From: DATARH01 sp035534855 | GTDB lineage: Bacteria; Pseudomonadota; Alphaproteobacteria; ATCC43930; CGMCC-115725 | Assembly: GCA_035534855.1 (NCBI GenBank) | Contig: DATLRD010000040.1 | Location: forward strand, 1-64,000 | Length of the DNA stretch: 64,000 nt | Direction: 5' to 3' | Shown here: positions 16,634 through 25,921 of the stretch, one piece after another | How positions within the stretch are numbered: position 1 is the first letter of the stretch | Layout: each line of letters opens with the position of its first letter | Notes under the pieces: generated by a model | Told to the model about the DNA's origin: nothing | Database searches by the model: none | Seen by the model: only the letters and a program-made list of their open reading frames with translations | Position numbers and translations under genes: made by a program

Positions 16634-18775
16634 CTACCGCGAGGTGGAGCGGGCGCCGGCCAGCGTGCTGCGGTCGAGCACGTCGGAAAATTCGCTCTCG
16701 ATACTGCGTGTCAGGTCACGCGACTGCTGGCTGTTGGCGATCACGTGCGGCGTCAGCAGCATGATCAGCTCGGTGCGCTGGGTGTTGTTATTGTGCGTGC
16801 CGAACAGCGGGCCGATCCACGGAATATCGTGCAGCACCGGGATGCCGGAATTGCTACGGTTGTCCTCCTGCTGGATCAGCCCGCCGAGCAGGATCGTCTC
16901 GCCGCTTTTGACGCTGATCGTGCTGGTCAGCCGGCGCTGGCGAAAGGTCGGCGAATCGATCTGCGAGGTCGTCGTGTTCAACACGTCGCTGACCGACTGG
17001 CTGACGTCGAGCGTCACGTAGCCGCCGGCGTTGACCCGCGGGGTCACGTCGAGCACCACGCCGGTTTCCTTGTAGGTCACGCTGTTGACGATCAGCGGGT
17101 TGCTGGTCACCGTGCTGCTCGCCGACTGGGTGATGATCGGCACCACGTCGCCGACCTGCAGCCGCGCCGTCTCGTTGCTCAGCACCAGCAGCCGCGGGGT
17201 CGAGATCACCCGGGTCTGGGTGACTCCGGACAAGAGGTTGAGGATGGCGCGCGGATTGAAATTTCCCGCCACCCACGACAGCGCAAAACCGGGCACCGAA
17301 GGGGTGATGCCGAACGGGGTGCTGCCGGTGGTCAGCAGCGTGTTGGTCTTGCCCGAGTTGATGAAATATTCGACCCCGTAATTGAGCTGGTCGTTGAGCA
17401 CGACCTCGGCGATGGTGACCTCGATCAGCACCTGCAGCGGGGGCACGTCGATGCCTTCCAGCACCTGGCGGATCAGCTGGTAATCGCGGCCGGTGGCCGA
17501 GATCAGCAGCGCGTTATGGGCCTCGTCGGCTTCGATGCGCACGCCGGGGTGTTGGCCGTCGGTCTTGCCGGAATCGTCCTCGGCGGATTGATCGGGGCGC
17601 GGCGGCGGCTTCGGTGAATCGGGCTTGGCGGTCGCGGCGCCCTTGTCGCCGTTGGGGCCCGGCGCGGCCCCGACCCCCTCGCTCGACGGCGGCGGGCCGG
17701 GCCGCTTGAAATGGACATGGAGGTTGGAAAGCAGGTCTTCCAGCTTCTGGCCGACATCGCTCGCCTTGGCGTATTGCAGGTTATAGACGTAGACGCGGCG
17801 CTGGTTGAGGTCGGTGGCGTGGTCGAGGCGGGCGATCCAGCTGCGCGCCTGGTCGAGGTAATAGCCCGAGCGGGTCACCACCATTACCGCGTTGAGCCGG
17901 TCGATCGCCATGAAGCGGATCGCGTTGTTCGTGGCGTCGTTGGTGCTCGCCGAAAAGATATTGCGCAGTTCGTCGGCGATCGATGCGGGCTTGGCGTTGT
18001 GCAGCGGCACCAGCGCCATCGACGTGCCGCTCAGCTGGTCGATGTCGAAGATGCGGATGGTCTGCGCGGCAAGGCTCAGCTCGGTTGCCGAGCCCTGCAC
18101 CGTCAACAGGTGCTGCTTGTCGTCGGCGATGATCACCTGGCCGGCGGGCAGCACCTTTTGCAGCACCTTCTGCATCTCTGACGGGGCGACATAACGCATC
18201 GGGAACACCTCGGTGCGCTCGCCCAGCGGCTGCGGCCCGCCGTCGCCGGCGAGCGGCGCGCCGGTGCCGGCTTTGCCGGCCTTGGCCCGCAGCATCACGC
18301 GGATGATCCCGTTGACCTTGACCATCGTCGCGCCGCGGCTGTTGAGCACCGCTTCGAGGGTCGGCAGCAGCTCGGCGCGCGATACCGGCCGGCTGACGTT
18401 GAAGGTGACCGGCCCGGTCACGTCGGGGTCGATGACGTAATTTAGCTTCAGCGTCTCGCCGAGGATCGAGTTGATGACGTCGCGGATGTCGGCGCCGGCG
18501 AAGTTGAGCTGGATGTCGCCGTCGGGGTTGGCCGGCGGACCGGCCGTTACCGGGCCGGGCCGCTGGATGCCGTGCACCACGATCTGCGGGGTCGGGTTTC
18601 CCGGCTGGCGGCTGAACGGCACGTTGGCGACCGCGCGGCCGGGCGCCAACGCCATCGGGCCGCCCGGCCCGACAGTCGGAGGAGAGGCCGGGCGCGGCGC
18701 GGCGGACAGCATGTCACAGGCCGCCAGCATGACCATCGACCCCAAGACGAACCACCAGCGCCAGCGCTGGATCAT
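16634..18775 (-). CDS. gspD: Type II secretion secretin GspD, lipoprotein type
   Basis: Outer-membrane secretin of a type II secretion system, 713 residues. The N-terminus (WWFVLGSMVMLAACDML) has a lipobox with Cys at about residue 20, so it is a predicted lipoprotein like the liposecretin HxcQ. N0 domain: IQLNFAGADIRDVINSILGE; N1-N3 follow (VFPMRYVAPSEMQKVLQKVL, LVPLHNAKPASIADELRNIF, VYNLQYAKASDVGQKLEDLL), with a Pro/Asp-rich linker inserted in N3. The secretin domain shows VLIEVTIAEVVLNDQLNYGVE, RLLVLSNETARLQVGDVVPI and IPVLHDIPWIGPLFGTH. It is read away from the other gsp genes, separated from gspE by a secreted protein and two multihaem cytochromes. Confidence 0.95.
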   Translation of the reverse strand: MIQRWRWWFVLGSMVMLAACDMLSAAPRPASPPTVGPGGPMALAPGRAVANVPFSRQPGNPTPQIVVHGIQRPGPVTAGPPANPDGDIQLNFAGADIRDVINSILGETLKLNYVIDPDVTGPVTFNVSRPVSRAELLPTLEAVLNSRGATMVKVNGIIRVMLRAKAGKAGTGAPLAGDGGPQPLGERTEVFPMRYVAPSEMQKVLQKVLPAGQVIIADDKQHLLTVQGSATELSLAAQTIRIFDIDQLSGTSMALVPLHNAKPASIADELRNIFSASTNDATNNAIRFMAIDRLNAVMVVTRSGYYLDQARSWIARLDHATDLNQRRVYVYNLQYAKASDVGQKLEDLLSNLHVHFKRPGPPPSSEGVGAAPGPNGDKGAATAKPDSPKPPPRPDQSAEDDSGKTDGQHPGVRIEADEAHNALLISATGRDYQLIRQVLEGIDVPPLQVLIEVTIAEVVLNDQLNYGVEYFINSGKTNTLLTTGSTPFGITPSVPGFALSWVAGNFNPRAILNLLSGVTQTRVISTPRLLVLSNETARLQVGDVVPIITQSASSTVTSNPLIVNSVTYKETGVVLDVTPRVNAGGYVTLDVSQSVSDVLNTTTSQIDSPTFRQRRLTSTISVKSGETILLGGLIQQEDNRSNSGIPVLHDIPWIGPLFGTHNNNTQRTELIMLLTPHVIANSQQSRDLTRSIESEFSDVLDRSTLAGARSTSR

Positions 18776-18947
18776 ACGCGCACGACCCCTGCCGCACCGC
18801 CGGCGGTGCCGCGGCGCGGATTACAAAAGAGTGAGATCCTGAGAAGCCCCCCGAGGGTCAGGTGGACTTGAAGCGCTTCCCCCCGGTAGGATGCGCTCAC
18901 GCTCAAAATGGAGTCAACGCTTGCCCGACCGATCGCCGGAGGCGTTT

Positions 18948-19385
18948 ATGAAACAGGCGATTAGGGGACTGCTCGGACTGCTCGCCGTGGCCGGCGCCGC
19001 AGTGCCGTGCGTCGCCCAGACCCAGGCGCCCGTTCCGCTCGCCGCGCGGCTTGCCGGCAACACGCTCAGCGCGGTCGCCTACGTGCCGTGGCGGCCCGGC
19101 CTGCCCGGCGGCGGCGAGCTCGCCCGGCTGATGCTGCAGGCCTATCTGCGCGCCGATGGCTGGGCCGAAGTGCGGGTGTGGGATCCGGCCCACGATTCGT
19201 ACACCGTGCCGGTCGAGCGGCACTGGACCCTCGACGCAGACCGGCTGTGCATCGACCTGCCGACCGGTTTGCTGTGCGCCGCAGTGCATGTGTGGGGGCC
19301 GCGGATCGCCGGAGTCGGCACCAAGCCGTACGCGATGCTCGACGGAGATCTCCAGCCCGGCAACACAATCTCGCACGGGCGGTGA
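18948..19385 (+). CDS. Hypothetical secreted protein
   Basis: 145-residue protein with a signal peptide (GLLGLLAVAGAAVPCVAQ, cleavage after VAQ near residue 23). The mature part contains PWRPGLPGGGELARLMLQAYL, WDPAHDSYTVPVERHWTLDADRLC and an IDLPTGLLC segment, which could be a small beta-rich domain with one disulphide. No family recognised. ATG 18948 has GGAGG 5 nt upstream, a strong start. It lies between the divergent gspD and the cytochrome pair and could be a secreted substrate or an accessory of either. Confidence 0.7.
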   Translation: MKQAIRGLLGLLAVAGAAVPCVAQTQAPVPLAARLAGNTLSAVAYVPWRPGLPGGGELARLMLQAYLRADGWAEVRVWDPAHDSYTVPVERHWTLDADRLCIDLPTGLLCAAVHVWGPRIAGVGTKPYAMLDGDLQPGNTISHGR

Positions 19386-19450
19386 CGATCGAGACAGATT
19401 GCGCGAAATTGTGCGTCGCTGTGCGCGTAACTTTTGCTAGAACAGGGGCG

Positions 19451-20884
19451 ATGGTGGGGGCAGTTGCAGCGCTGATGTTGCGGGTGATCGCCGCGGGGTT
19501 CGCGGCGGTTCTGTTGCTGTCCGTGTCTGCGGTCGCCCAGACCACACCGATCACACCGATCACGCCGGCCACTCAGGCCGGCCAGCCCACACCGATCACG
19601 CCGGCCACCCAGCCCGCAGCGCCGATCCAGACCACCCAGACCTCTGTGCCCACAGGCATTCACCTCGGCGTCGCGACCTGTGCCGGCAGCAATTGCCACG
19701 GTGCCCTCGAACGCCCGCCGGGCTCGTATGTGCGCGGCAACGAGTATCTGATCTGGTCGAAGCGCGACAAGCATCGCCAGGCCTATACCGTGCTGTTGCA
19801 GGAGCCGGCGATTCGCATGGCGCGGGCGCTCGGCCTGCCCGACGCAGCGCACCAGAAGGTCTGCCTCGATTGCCACGCCGACGACGTGCCGCCGCAGTTG
19901 CGCGGGGCGCAGTTCCAGATTTCCGATGGGGTCGGGTGCGAGTCCTGCCACGGCGGCGCATCGGGCTGGCTCGGCATTCACATTTCGGGCGCGACCCACC
20001 AGCAGAACATCGCGGCCGGGCTGTATCCGACCGATCAACCGATCGCCCGCGCCGAGAAATGCCTGTCGTGCCATTTCGGCGGTTCGAACAAATTCGTCAC
20101 CCATCGCCTGTACGGCGCCGGTCACCCGCGGCTGACGTTCGAACTCGACACCTACACCGCAATGGAGCCGGCGCATTTCGTCGTCGACCAGTCATACATC
20201 GCGCGCAACGGGCGGGTGACCGACCTGCAGCTGTGGGCGACCGGCCAGGCGGTGGCGCTGGTCAAGCAGATGGACGCGCTGATCGATCCCAAGAATGCGC
20301 CGCATGGCCCGTTCCCCGAGTTCGCGCTGTTCGATTGCCAGTCGTGCCACCACGCCTATCAGCCGTTGCACGGACCGCGGCCGACCGATACCGGGCTCGG
20401 GCCGGGCACCGTCAAGCTCTATGACGCCAGCGCGGTGATGCTGCACGTCGCGGCGGCGCGCGTCGCGCCCGCGGCGGCCAAATCGCTCGCCATGCACATG
20501 CTGGCGCTGCAAAAGGCCTCGACCGAAGACTGGCCCGCCGTGCAGCGCGAAGCCGCCGCGGTGCGCGCGATCGCCAGGAGCCTGGTGCCGCTGATGGCGC
20601 ACTACAACTTCACCCGCGAGGACATGGCGGCCCTGTTCAAGGCCGAGATCGCGCTCGGCACCGGGCCCGACAACTGGCAGTACTCGCACGCCGAGCAGAT
20701 CACGATGGGGCTCGAAGCCCTGGTGACCAACCTCAAATCTTCCGGCTATGTCGAGGATGGGCAGGCCGATGCGATGACCACCGCGCTGGGCAAGCTCTAT
20801 ATGAGCTTTCCCACCGAAGAGAGCTTCCGGCCCGAGCTCTTTGCCAAGGCGCTGAAGTCCCTGCAGCCGGGGCTTGGGCGATGA
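19451..20884 (+). CDS. Multihaem cytochrome c (c554-like), first of a tandem pair
   Basis: Periplasmic or exported cytochrome c of 477 residues. A signal peptide (VIAAGFAAVLLLSVSAVAQ) is followed by a Pro/Thr linker (residues about 32-66) built from TPITPAT repeats, then the haem domain: an unusual CX4CH site (GVATCAGSNCHGA) and four CXXCH sites (CLDCH, CESCH, CLSCH, CQSCH), and a mostly helical haem-free C-terminal half of about 170 residues. Many extra His (HISGATHQQN, ATHRLYGAGH-like pattern) may serve as distal ligands. The next gene is a clear paralogue whose ATG overlaps this stop. Position between gspD and gspE suggests it may be secreted by, or belong with, the type II machine. Confidence 0.88.
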   Translation: MVGAVAALMLRVIAAGFAAVLLLSVSAVAQTTPITPITPATQAGQPTPITPATQPAAPIQTTQTSVPTGIHLGVATCAGSNCHGALERPPGSYVRGNEYLIWSKRDKHRQAYTVLLQEPAIRMARALGLPDAAHQKVCLDCHADDVPPQLRGAQFQISDGVGCESCHGGASGWLGIHISGATHQQNIAAGLYPTDQPIARAEKCLSCHFGGSNKFVTHRLYGAGHPRLTFELDTYTAMEPAHFVVDQSYIARNGRVTDLQLWATGQAVALVKQMDALIDPKNAPHGPFPEFALFDCQSCHHAYQPLHGPRPTDTGLGPGTVKLYDASAVMLHVAAARVAPAAAKSLAMHMLALQKASTEDWPAVQREAAAVRAIARSLVPLMAHYNFTREDMAALFKAEIALGTGPDNWQYSHAEQITMGLEALVTNLKSSGYVEDGQADAMTTALGKLYMSFPTEESFRPELFAKALKSLQPGLGR

Positions 20885-22224
20885 GGTGCGGCGACCGGCC
20901 GGCCTGGTTGGCCGGGATCGCGGCGATCCTGTTGGCGCTGCTGTTCGGGGCCGCGCCGGCCGCGGCGCTGCCGCGCGACGACGGCACGCATCTCGGCGTC
21001 GCGACCTGCGCCGGCAGCAACTGCCACGGCGCAGTCCAGCGCTCCAAGGGCTCGTACGTGGCGCAGAACGAGTACCTGATCTGGTCGCAAAAGGATAAGC
21101 ACAGCAAGGCGTTTACCGTGCTGCGCGATAAGCTGGCGCTGCGCATCGCGCACAATCTCGGCCTGCCCGATGCCGAGCACCAGCAAATCTGCCTCAACTG
21201 CCATACCGACAACGTACCGCCGGCGCAACGCGGGCCGCGCTTTCTGCTGTCCGACGGGGTCGGCTGCGAAGCCTGCCACGGCGGCTCGGTCAAATGGCTC
21301 GGCCTCCACGTCTCGGGCGCGACGCACCAGCAGAACCTCGCCGCCGGTCTGTATCCGACCGACGAGCCGCTGCCCCGCGCCAAACTGTGCGAATCCTGCC
21401 ATGTCGGCGAGCCGGGAGATTTCGCGACGCACCGGATCATGGGCGCCGGGCATCCGCCGATCGGGTTCGAGCTCGACACCTACACCGCGATCCAGCCGGC
21501 GCATTACACAGTCGATGCGGCCTACATCAAGCGCAAGGGACGGCCTAACGACATCCAGATCTGGGCGGTCGGGCAGGCCGAGGACCTCATAAAGCGCATG
21601 GATCTGGTGCTCGACCCCAAGAACGCGCCAAAGGGCGTCAACCCCGAGCTGGCGCTGTTCGACTGCCAGGCGTGCCACCATGCGATGAACCGGTTGCAGT
21701 GGCGCGCGCGGGCCGATACCGGGCTGGGCCCGGGAAAATTGCGGCTCTACGATGCCAGCGCGGTGATGCTGCGGCTGGTCGCGGCGCGCGTTGCGCCGGA
21801 TGCGGGGACCGCGCTGGCCACGCATCTTCTCGCGCTGCACCGCGCCACCGAGGCGGCATCGCCCGATTACTGGGCTAATGTGCAGCACGAGGCGGCGGCG
21901 CTGCGCCAGACCGCCGAAGTGCTGATGCCGATCCTGACCAAGCATGATTTCGCCCGCGACGACGCGCTCGCCCTGGCCAAGGCGGTGGTTGCCGCGGGCA
22001 CCGGCGGCACCGATCTCGATTACAGCGGTGCCCAGCAGGAGACGATGGCGCTCGAATCGGTCGTCGCGGCGATGAAGGCGTTCGGCTACGCCAACGACGC
22101 GCAGATCAAGGCGCTCAACGGTGCGCTCGACGGGCTTTACAGCGCGGTCGCCGCGGATCACCCCTACGATCCAGACCGGTTTGTCGCGGCGTTGCGCGCG
22201 GTGGGAGCGCAATTGCCGCAGTAG
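20881..22224 (+). CDS. Multihaem cytochrome c (c554-like), second of a tandem pair
   Basis: 447-residue paralogue of the preceding cytochrome, without its Pro/Thr linker. Signal peptide GIAAILLALLFGAAPAAA, then HLGVATCAGSNCHGAVQR with the same CX4CH site, and CLNCH, CEACH, CESCH and CQACH. Shared landmarks are YLIWSQKDKH, HVSGATHQQNLAAGLYPTD, GFELDTYTAIQPAHY and LALFDCQACHHAM. The C-terminal haem-free half is helical. ATGA overlap with the upstream gene shows co-translation; gspE follows after 13 nt on the same strand, so both cytochromes are probably co-transcribed with the secretion genes. Redox partner unknown. Confidence 0.88.
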   Translation: MRCGDRPAWLAGIAAILLALLFGAAPAAALPRDDGTHLGVATCAGSNCHGAVQRSKGSYVAQNEYLIWSQKDKHSKAFTVLRDKLALRIAHNLGLPDAEHQQICLNCHTDNVPPAQRGPRFLLSDGVGCEACHGGSVKWLGLHVSGATHQQNLAAGLYPTDEPLPRAKLCESCHVGEPGDFATHRIMGAGHPPIGFELDTYTAIQPAHYTVDAAYIKRKGRPNDIQIWAVGQAEDLIKRMDLVLDPKNAPKGVNPELALFDCQACHHAMNRLQWRARADTGLGPGKLRLYDASAVMLRLVAARVAPDAGTALATHLLALHRATEAASPDYWANVQHEAAALRQTAEVLMPILTKHDFARDDALALAKAVVAAGTGGTDLDYSGAQQETMALESVVAAMKAFGYANDAQIKALNGALDGLYSAVAADHPYDPDRFVAALRAVGAQLPQ

Positions 22225-22237
22225 CGGGGCTTCAGCG

Positions 22238-23890
22238 ATGGAGCTTGTCGATTTTTTGATGGCGCAGGGCCGGCTTGACCCGGTCCAGCGCGACCGTGTG
22301 CTGGCGTTGCGTCGCGAACGGGGCGAAAGCGAGAGCCTGATAATCACCCGGCTCGGCATGGTCGGCGAGCGCGACATGGCCGAGTGCCTCGCCGAATACC
22401 TCGCGATCCCGCTGGCGCAGCCGGACGACTACCCGCCGGCGCCGCTGTTCCCCGAGGCGCTGAGCGGCGAGTTCATCACCCGGTCGCGGGCCCTGCCGCT
22501 CAAGGAAACCGTCGACGGGCTGGCGCTGGCGATGGCCGACCCGACCGACGACTATACGATCAAGGCGGTGCGTCTCGCCGCCGGGCGCCCGGTGGTACCG
22601 TGGGCGGCGGTGCCGAGCGAACTGGCCGCGGCCAGCGACCGGCTTTACGGTAACGGCGCGGCGCGGCCCCAGGCGGGACTGGTTGCGCCGGCGCGCGAGG
22701 ACGTGCGGCGGCTCAGCGATTCGGCGAGCGAAGAGCCGGCGATCCGCTATGTCAACCGGCTGATCGCCGATGCCGCACAGCAACGCGCCTCCGACATCCA
22801 TATCGAGGCGAGCCCCGACCGCATCGTGCAGCGCCTGCGCATCGACGGGCTGCTGCGTGACATTCCGCCCCCGCCGGCCGGGCTGCACGACAACATCGTC
22901 AGCCGCTTGAAGATCGTCGCCGGCCTCAACATTGCCGAGCGGCGGCTGCCGCAGGACGGGCGGTTTCGCGTCGTTGTCGAAGGGCGCGAGATCGACCTGC
23001 GCATCTCGTTCGTGCCGACGCTTTACGGGGAAAGCGTTGTGATGCGCCTGCTCGACCGCGCGCAGGCGCCGCTCGATCTGGCGCAGCTCGGGTTCGGCGC
23101 GGCGCTGTGCGAACGGCTCGCGGGCCTGCTCGCGTTGCCCAGCGGGATGCTGCTGGTCACCGGCCCGACCGGCAGCGGCAAGACCTCGACGCTATACGCC
23201 GCGCTCCAGCTGCTCAACACCCGCGCGCGCAAGATCCTGACCGTCGAGGACCCGGTCGAATACCAGCTTGCGGGCGTCAACCAGATCGCGGTGCGGCCGG
23301 CGATCGGGCTCAGCTTTGCGACCCTGCTGCGCTCGCTGTTGCGCCAGGACCCCGACATCCTGCTGGTCGGCGAGATCCGCGACCTCGAAACCGCGCGGAT
23401 CGCCGCGCAGGCGAGCCTCACCGGGCATCTGCTGCTGTCGACCGTGCACACCAACGATGCGGTCGGCACGATCGTCCGCCTCATCGATATGGGGCTCGAG
23501 GATTATCTCGTTGCGGCGGTGCTCAAGGGGGTGATGGCGCAGCGGCTGGTGCGCTGCCTGTGCCGCGAGTGCCGCGAGCCCTATGAGCCGGGGGCCGAAA
23601 TGCGCGACGATCCGGCGCTCGCCGCGCTGGCCGGCGCCGACATCCTCTATCGCGCGCGCGGCTGCCCGGCCTGCGCCGGAACCGGCTATCAGGGCCGCAC
23701 CGCGCTTGCCGAACTGCTGCCGTTCACCGAGAGACTCAGTCGCCTCGTCGTCGCCCGCGCCGACGCGGCCGAGCTGTTCGAAGAAGCGCGCCGCGACGGC
23801 ATGGTCGATTTGCGCAGCGACGGTCTTGCCAAGGTCGCCGCCGGCATCACCGCGTTCGACGAGGTGGTGCGGGTGCTCGGGGCGGGCTGA
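22238..23890 (+). CDS. gspE: Type II secretion ATPase GspE
   Basis: Cytosolic hexameric ATPase driving pseudopilus assembly, 550 residues. N1/N2 domains occupy about residues 1-150 (MELVDFLMAQGRLD, the MshEN-like start). The core has EEPAIRYVNRLIADAAQQRASDIHIE, Walker A GPTGSGKTSTL, Asp box and Walker B DPDILLVGEIRDLETA, and HLLLSTVHTNDA. The tetracysteine zinc element is present as CLCREC and CPAC within GCPACAGTGYQGR. Start ATG 22238, 13 nt after the cytochrome gene; the frame is open upstream only inside that gene. Followed by gspF with a 1-nt gap. Confidence 0.96.
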   Translation: MELVDFLMAQGRLDPVQRDRVLALRRERGESESLIITRLGMVGERDMAECLAEYLAIPLAQPDDYPPAPLFPEALSGEFITRSRALPLKETVDGLALAMADPTDDYTIKAVRLAAGRPVVPWAAVPSELAAASDRLYGNGAARPQAGLVAPAREDVRRLSDSASEEPAIRYVNRLIADAAQQRASDIHIEASPDRIVQRLRIDGLLRDIPPPPAGLHDNIVSRLKIVAGLNIAERRLPQDGRFRVVVEGREIDLRISFVPTLYGESVVMRLLDRAQAPLDLAQLGFGAALCERLAGLLALPSGMLLVTGPTGSGKTSTLYAALQLLNTRARKILTVEDPVEYQLAGVNQIAVRPAIGLSFATLLRSLLRQDPDILLVGEIRDLETARIAAQASLTGHLLLSTVHTNDAVGTIVRLIDMGLEDYLVAAVLKGVMAQRLVRCLCRECREPYEPGAEMRDDPALAALAGADILYRARGCPACAGTGYQGRTALAELLPFTERLSRLVVARADAAELFEEARRDGMVDLRSDGLAKVAAGITAFDEVVRVLGAG

Positions 23891-23891
23891 G

Positions 23892-25106
23892 GTGCCGCTG
23901 TTTCATTACCGCGCGCTGCGGCCGAGCGGGGCAGAGATCGCCGGCGAGCTGGTCGCCGACAGCGAGCGCGATGCGGTGTCGCGGCTCCAGGCGATCGGCG
24001 CCTTTCCGATCGAGATCACCCCGCCGGCGGCACGGCGACGGCGGTTGATTACGCGGGCGGCCAGCGGCCGGCGCCGGTTGCCGGCGCGCGACCTGGTGCT
24101 GTTCACCCGCCAGCTCGCCGCGCTGGTCGGGGCCGGGGTCGGCCTCGACCGCGCGCTCGGGCTGATCGCCAGCGGCGCCGGAAGGGCGGCGCCGCTGCGG
24201 CTGGCGACCGAGCTGCTTGCCGCGGTCAATCGCGGCGAGAGCCTGTCGCGCGCCTGTGCCGAGCACCGGGCGCTGCCGCGGCACTTTGCGATGGTGATCG
24301 GGGCGGGTGAGGCGCGCGGCGATATCGCCGCGGCGCTCGACCGACTCGCCGGCGTGCTCGAACGCGGCCGCGAAACCGCCCGCGCGCTGATCGGGGCGCT
24401 GGTCTACCCGCTCAGCGTCGCGGTTGTCGCCTGCCTGTCGGTGTCGTTCCTGCTCGGTTTCGTGGTGCCGCGCTTCGACACGCTGCTCACCGGGTTCCGC
24501 CACGAGCCGCCGCTGGCGATGCGGCTGTTGCTGGCGTTCTCGACCGCGTTTCGCGAGGGCGCGCTGCCGCTGGCGCTGGTCGCGGCGGCGCTGGGCCTGT
24601 TCGCGGTGTGGCGCTGGCGCGACCCCGGCTTCCGGGTCGCGCTGTCCCGCGGCGCGCTGCGTGTGCCGCTGCTGGGGCCGCTGCTCGCCAAGATCGAGGC
24701 CGAGCGGGTGGCGTTTCTGCTCGGCAACCTGATCGCCGCCGGCGTCGAACTGCCGTCGGCGGTGGCGGCGACGCGCGCCGCGGTCGGCAACGAGGCGGTG
24801 CGCGCCGGGTTGGCCACCGCCGAGGCCGGGATCGAGCGCGGCGATGGCGTGACCGCCTCGCTGGTGGCGGGCGGACTGTTGCCCGATCTCGCCGGCGAAC
24901 TGGTGCGGGTCGGCGAGGAAACCGGCGATCTCGCGGCGATGCTGATCAAGGCCGGCGACCTGCTGCGGCGGGAGATCGAGGCGACCACCGGCGAATTGAT
25001 CGCGCTGGTCATGCCGGTCAGCATCGTGCTGCTCGGCCTGATCATCGGGGCGATCGCGTTTGCCCTGCTCGGCACGGTGATGGAGGTCTACGACCTTGCC
25101 GGCTGA
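23892..25106 (+). CDS. gspF: Type II secretion inner-membrane platform protein GspF
   Basis: Polytopic platform protein of 404 residues, usual length. Two GspF domains are visible, each starting with the LVLFTRQLAALVGAGVGLDRAL type of sequence (about residue 70) or VAFLLGNLIAAGVELPSAV (about 275), and each carrying the GE pair (GAGEARGDIAAALDRLA; VGEETGDLAAML). Hydrophobic helices lie near residues 170-195, 225-245 and 375-398. GTG start at 23892, one nt after the gspE stop. The last residues overlap the start of gspH. Confidence 0.95.
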   Translation: MPLFHYRALRPSGAEIAGELVADSERDAVSRLQAIGAFPIEITPPAARRRRLITRAASGRRRLPARDLVLFTRQLAALVGAGVGLDRALGLIASGAGRAAPLRLATELLAAVNRGESLSRACAEHRALPRHFAMVIGAGEARGDIAAALDRLAGVLERGRETARALIGALVYPLSVAVVACLSVSFLLGFVVPRFDTLLTGFRHEPPLAMRLLLAFSTAFREGALPLALVAAALGLFAVWRWRDPGFRVALSRGALRVPLLGPLLAKIEAERVAFLLGNLIAAGVELPSAVAATRAAVGNEAVRAGLATAEAGIERGDGVTASLVAGGLLPDLAGELVRVGEETGDLAAMLIKAGDLLRREIEATTGELIALVMPVSIVLLGLIIGAIAFALLGTVMEVYDLAG

Positions 25107-25518
25107 CCGCGCCCGCGGCTTCACGCTGATCGAGCTGGTCGTCGTGCTGGCGATCATCGGGCTGATGCTGGGGCTGGTGCTGCCGCTGATCGGGCGCAGC
25201 GTGCCGGGGGCGGCGCTCGGTGCCGCGACCCGCGAAGTCCGCATCGCGCTGCGCAATGCCCGGATCACCGCGATCACCCAGGGGCGCGCGGTGGCCTTTC
25301 AGGGCGACCCGGCCGGCGGCTACTGGCTCGACCGGCGCTACCATCCGCTGGCCGCCGCGGCCGAGACGCATGCCGGGCTGCGCGTCGCCGGTGGTGCGCC
25401 GATCGTGTTTTTCGCCTCGGGCGGGGCGTCCGGCGGGCGCGTGGTGATCGACGGGGCCGCCGGAAAGCGCGAGCTTGCCGTCGACGCGGTGACCGGGCGT
25501 GCGCGCCTTGTGCCGTAA
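25096..25518 (+). CDS. gspH: Minor pseudopilin GspH
   Basis: Pseudopilin of 140 residues with a short leader and prepilin cleavage site RG|FTLIELVVVLAIIGLMLG including Glu at +5. The region after the helix (ATREVRIALRNARITAITQGRAVAF) fits the GspH/FimT domain rather than the GspG sequence, which normally has a Ca-binding C-terminus and a YRLDNGRYPT-like motif absent here. TTG at 25096 is the likely start, overlapping the end of gspF by 11 nt. The major pseudopilin GspG is not found in this cluster. Confidence 0.85.
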   Translation: MPADRARGFTLIELVVVLAIIGLMLGLVLPLIGRSVPGAALGAATREVRIALRNARITAITQGRAVAFQGDPAGGYWLDRRYHPLAAAAETHAGLRVAGGAPIVFFASGGASGGRVVIDGAAGKRELAVDAVTGRARLVP

Positions 25519-25921
25519 CCGCGGCCGCGCGGCCGCCGGGTTTTCGTTGATCGAGGTGCTGGTCGCGCTGGCGATCGTCGGCCTGGCGCTCGGCGCCGCG
25601 GCGGCGACGATCGGCACCGGGCTGATGGGCCACGAGGCGTCGCGCGACATCGCGACCGCGCTTGCCGTCGCCGACCAGCGGCTGGCCGAGGCCGGGGTCA
25701 CCGGCGGGTTGCGGCCCGGGAGCCATGCCGGCGATTTTGCCGGCCGCTTCGCGTGGCACCTCACCGTCGCGCCCTATCGCGACGCCGAGGTCAAGCCGGG
25801 CGCGGCGCCGCCGATCGGGTTTCGGCTGTTTCGCGTCGCGGTCACGGTGAGTTGGCGCGACGGAAGGCGACGGCGGCAGGTGGCGCTGTCGACCCTGCGG
25901 CTCGGCCCGGTGGCGCCATGA
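25499..25921 (+). CDS. gspI: Minor pseudopilin GspI
   Basis: 140-residue pseudopilin with AAGFSLIEVLVALAIVGLAL: cleavage after Gly, Glu at +5, and the VLVAL motif typical of GspI. The globular part contains VADQRLAEAG and RFAWHLTVAPY, then a VAVTVSWRDGRRRRQVALSTL strand pair characteristic of GspI. GTG 25499 overlaps gspH by 20 nt; a start a few codons later is possible. Forms the tip complex with GspJ and GspK in known systems. Confidence 0.9.
   Translation: MRALCRNRGRAAAGFSLIEVLVALAIVGLALGAAAATIGTGLMGHEASRDIATALAVADQRLAEAGVTGGLRPGSHAGDFAGRFAWHLTVAPYRDAEVKPGAAPPIGFRLFRVAVTVSWRDGRRRRQVALSTLRLGPVAP

Noticed and set aside
19556..19620. Short repeated motif that might be mistaken for a repeat array or CRISPR
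   Set aside because: It is the coding sequence of the TPITPAT linker of the first cytochrome; there are no spacers or cas genes.
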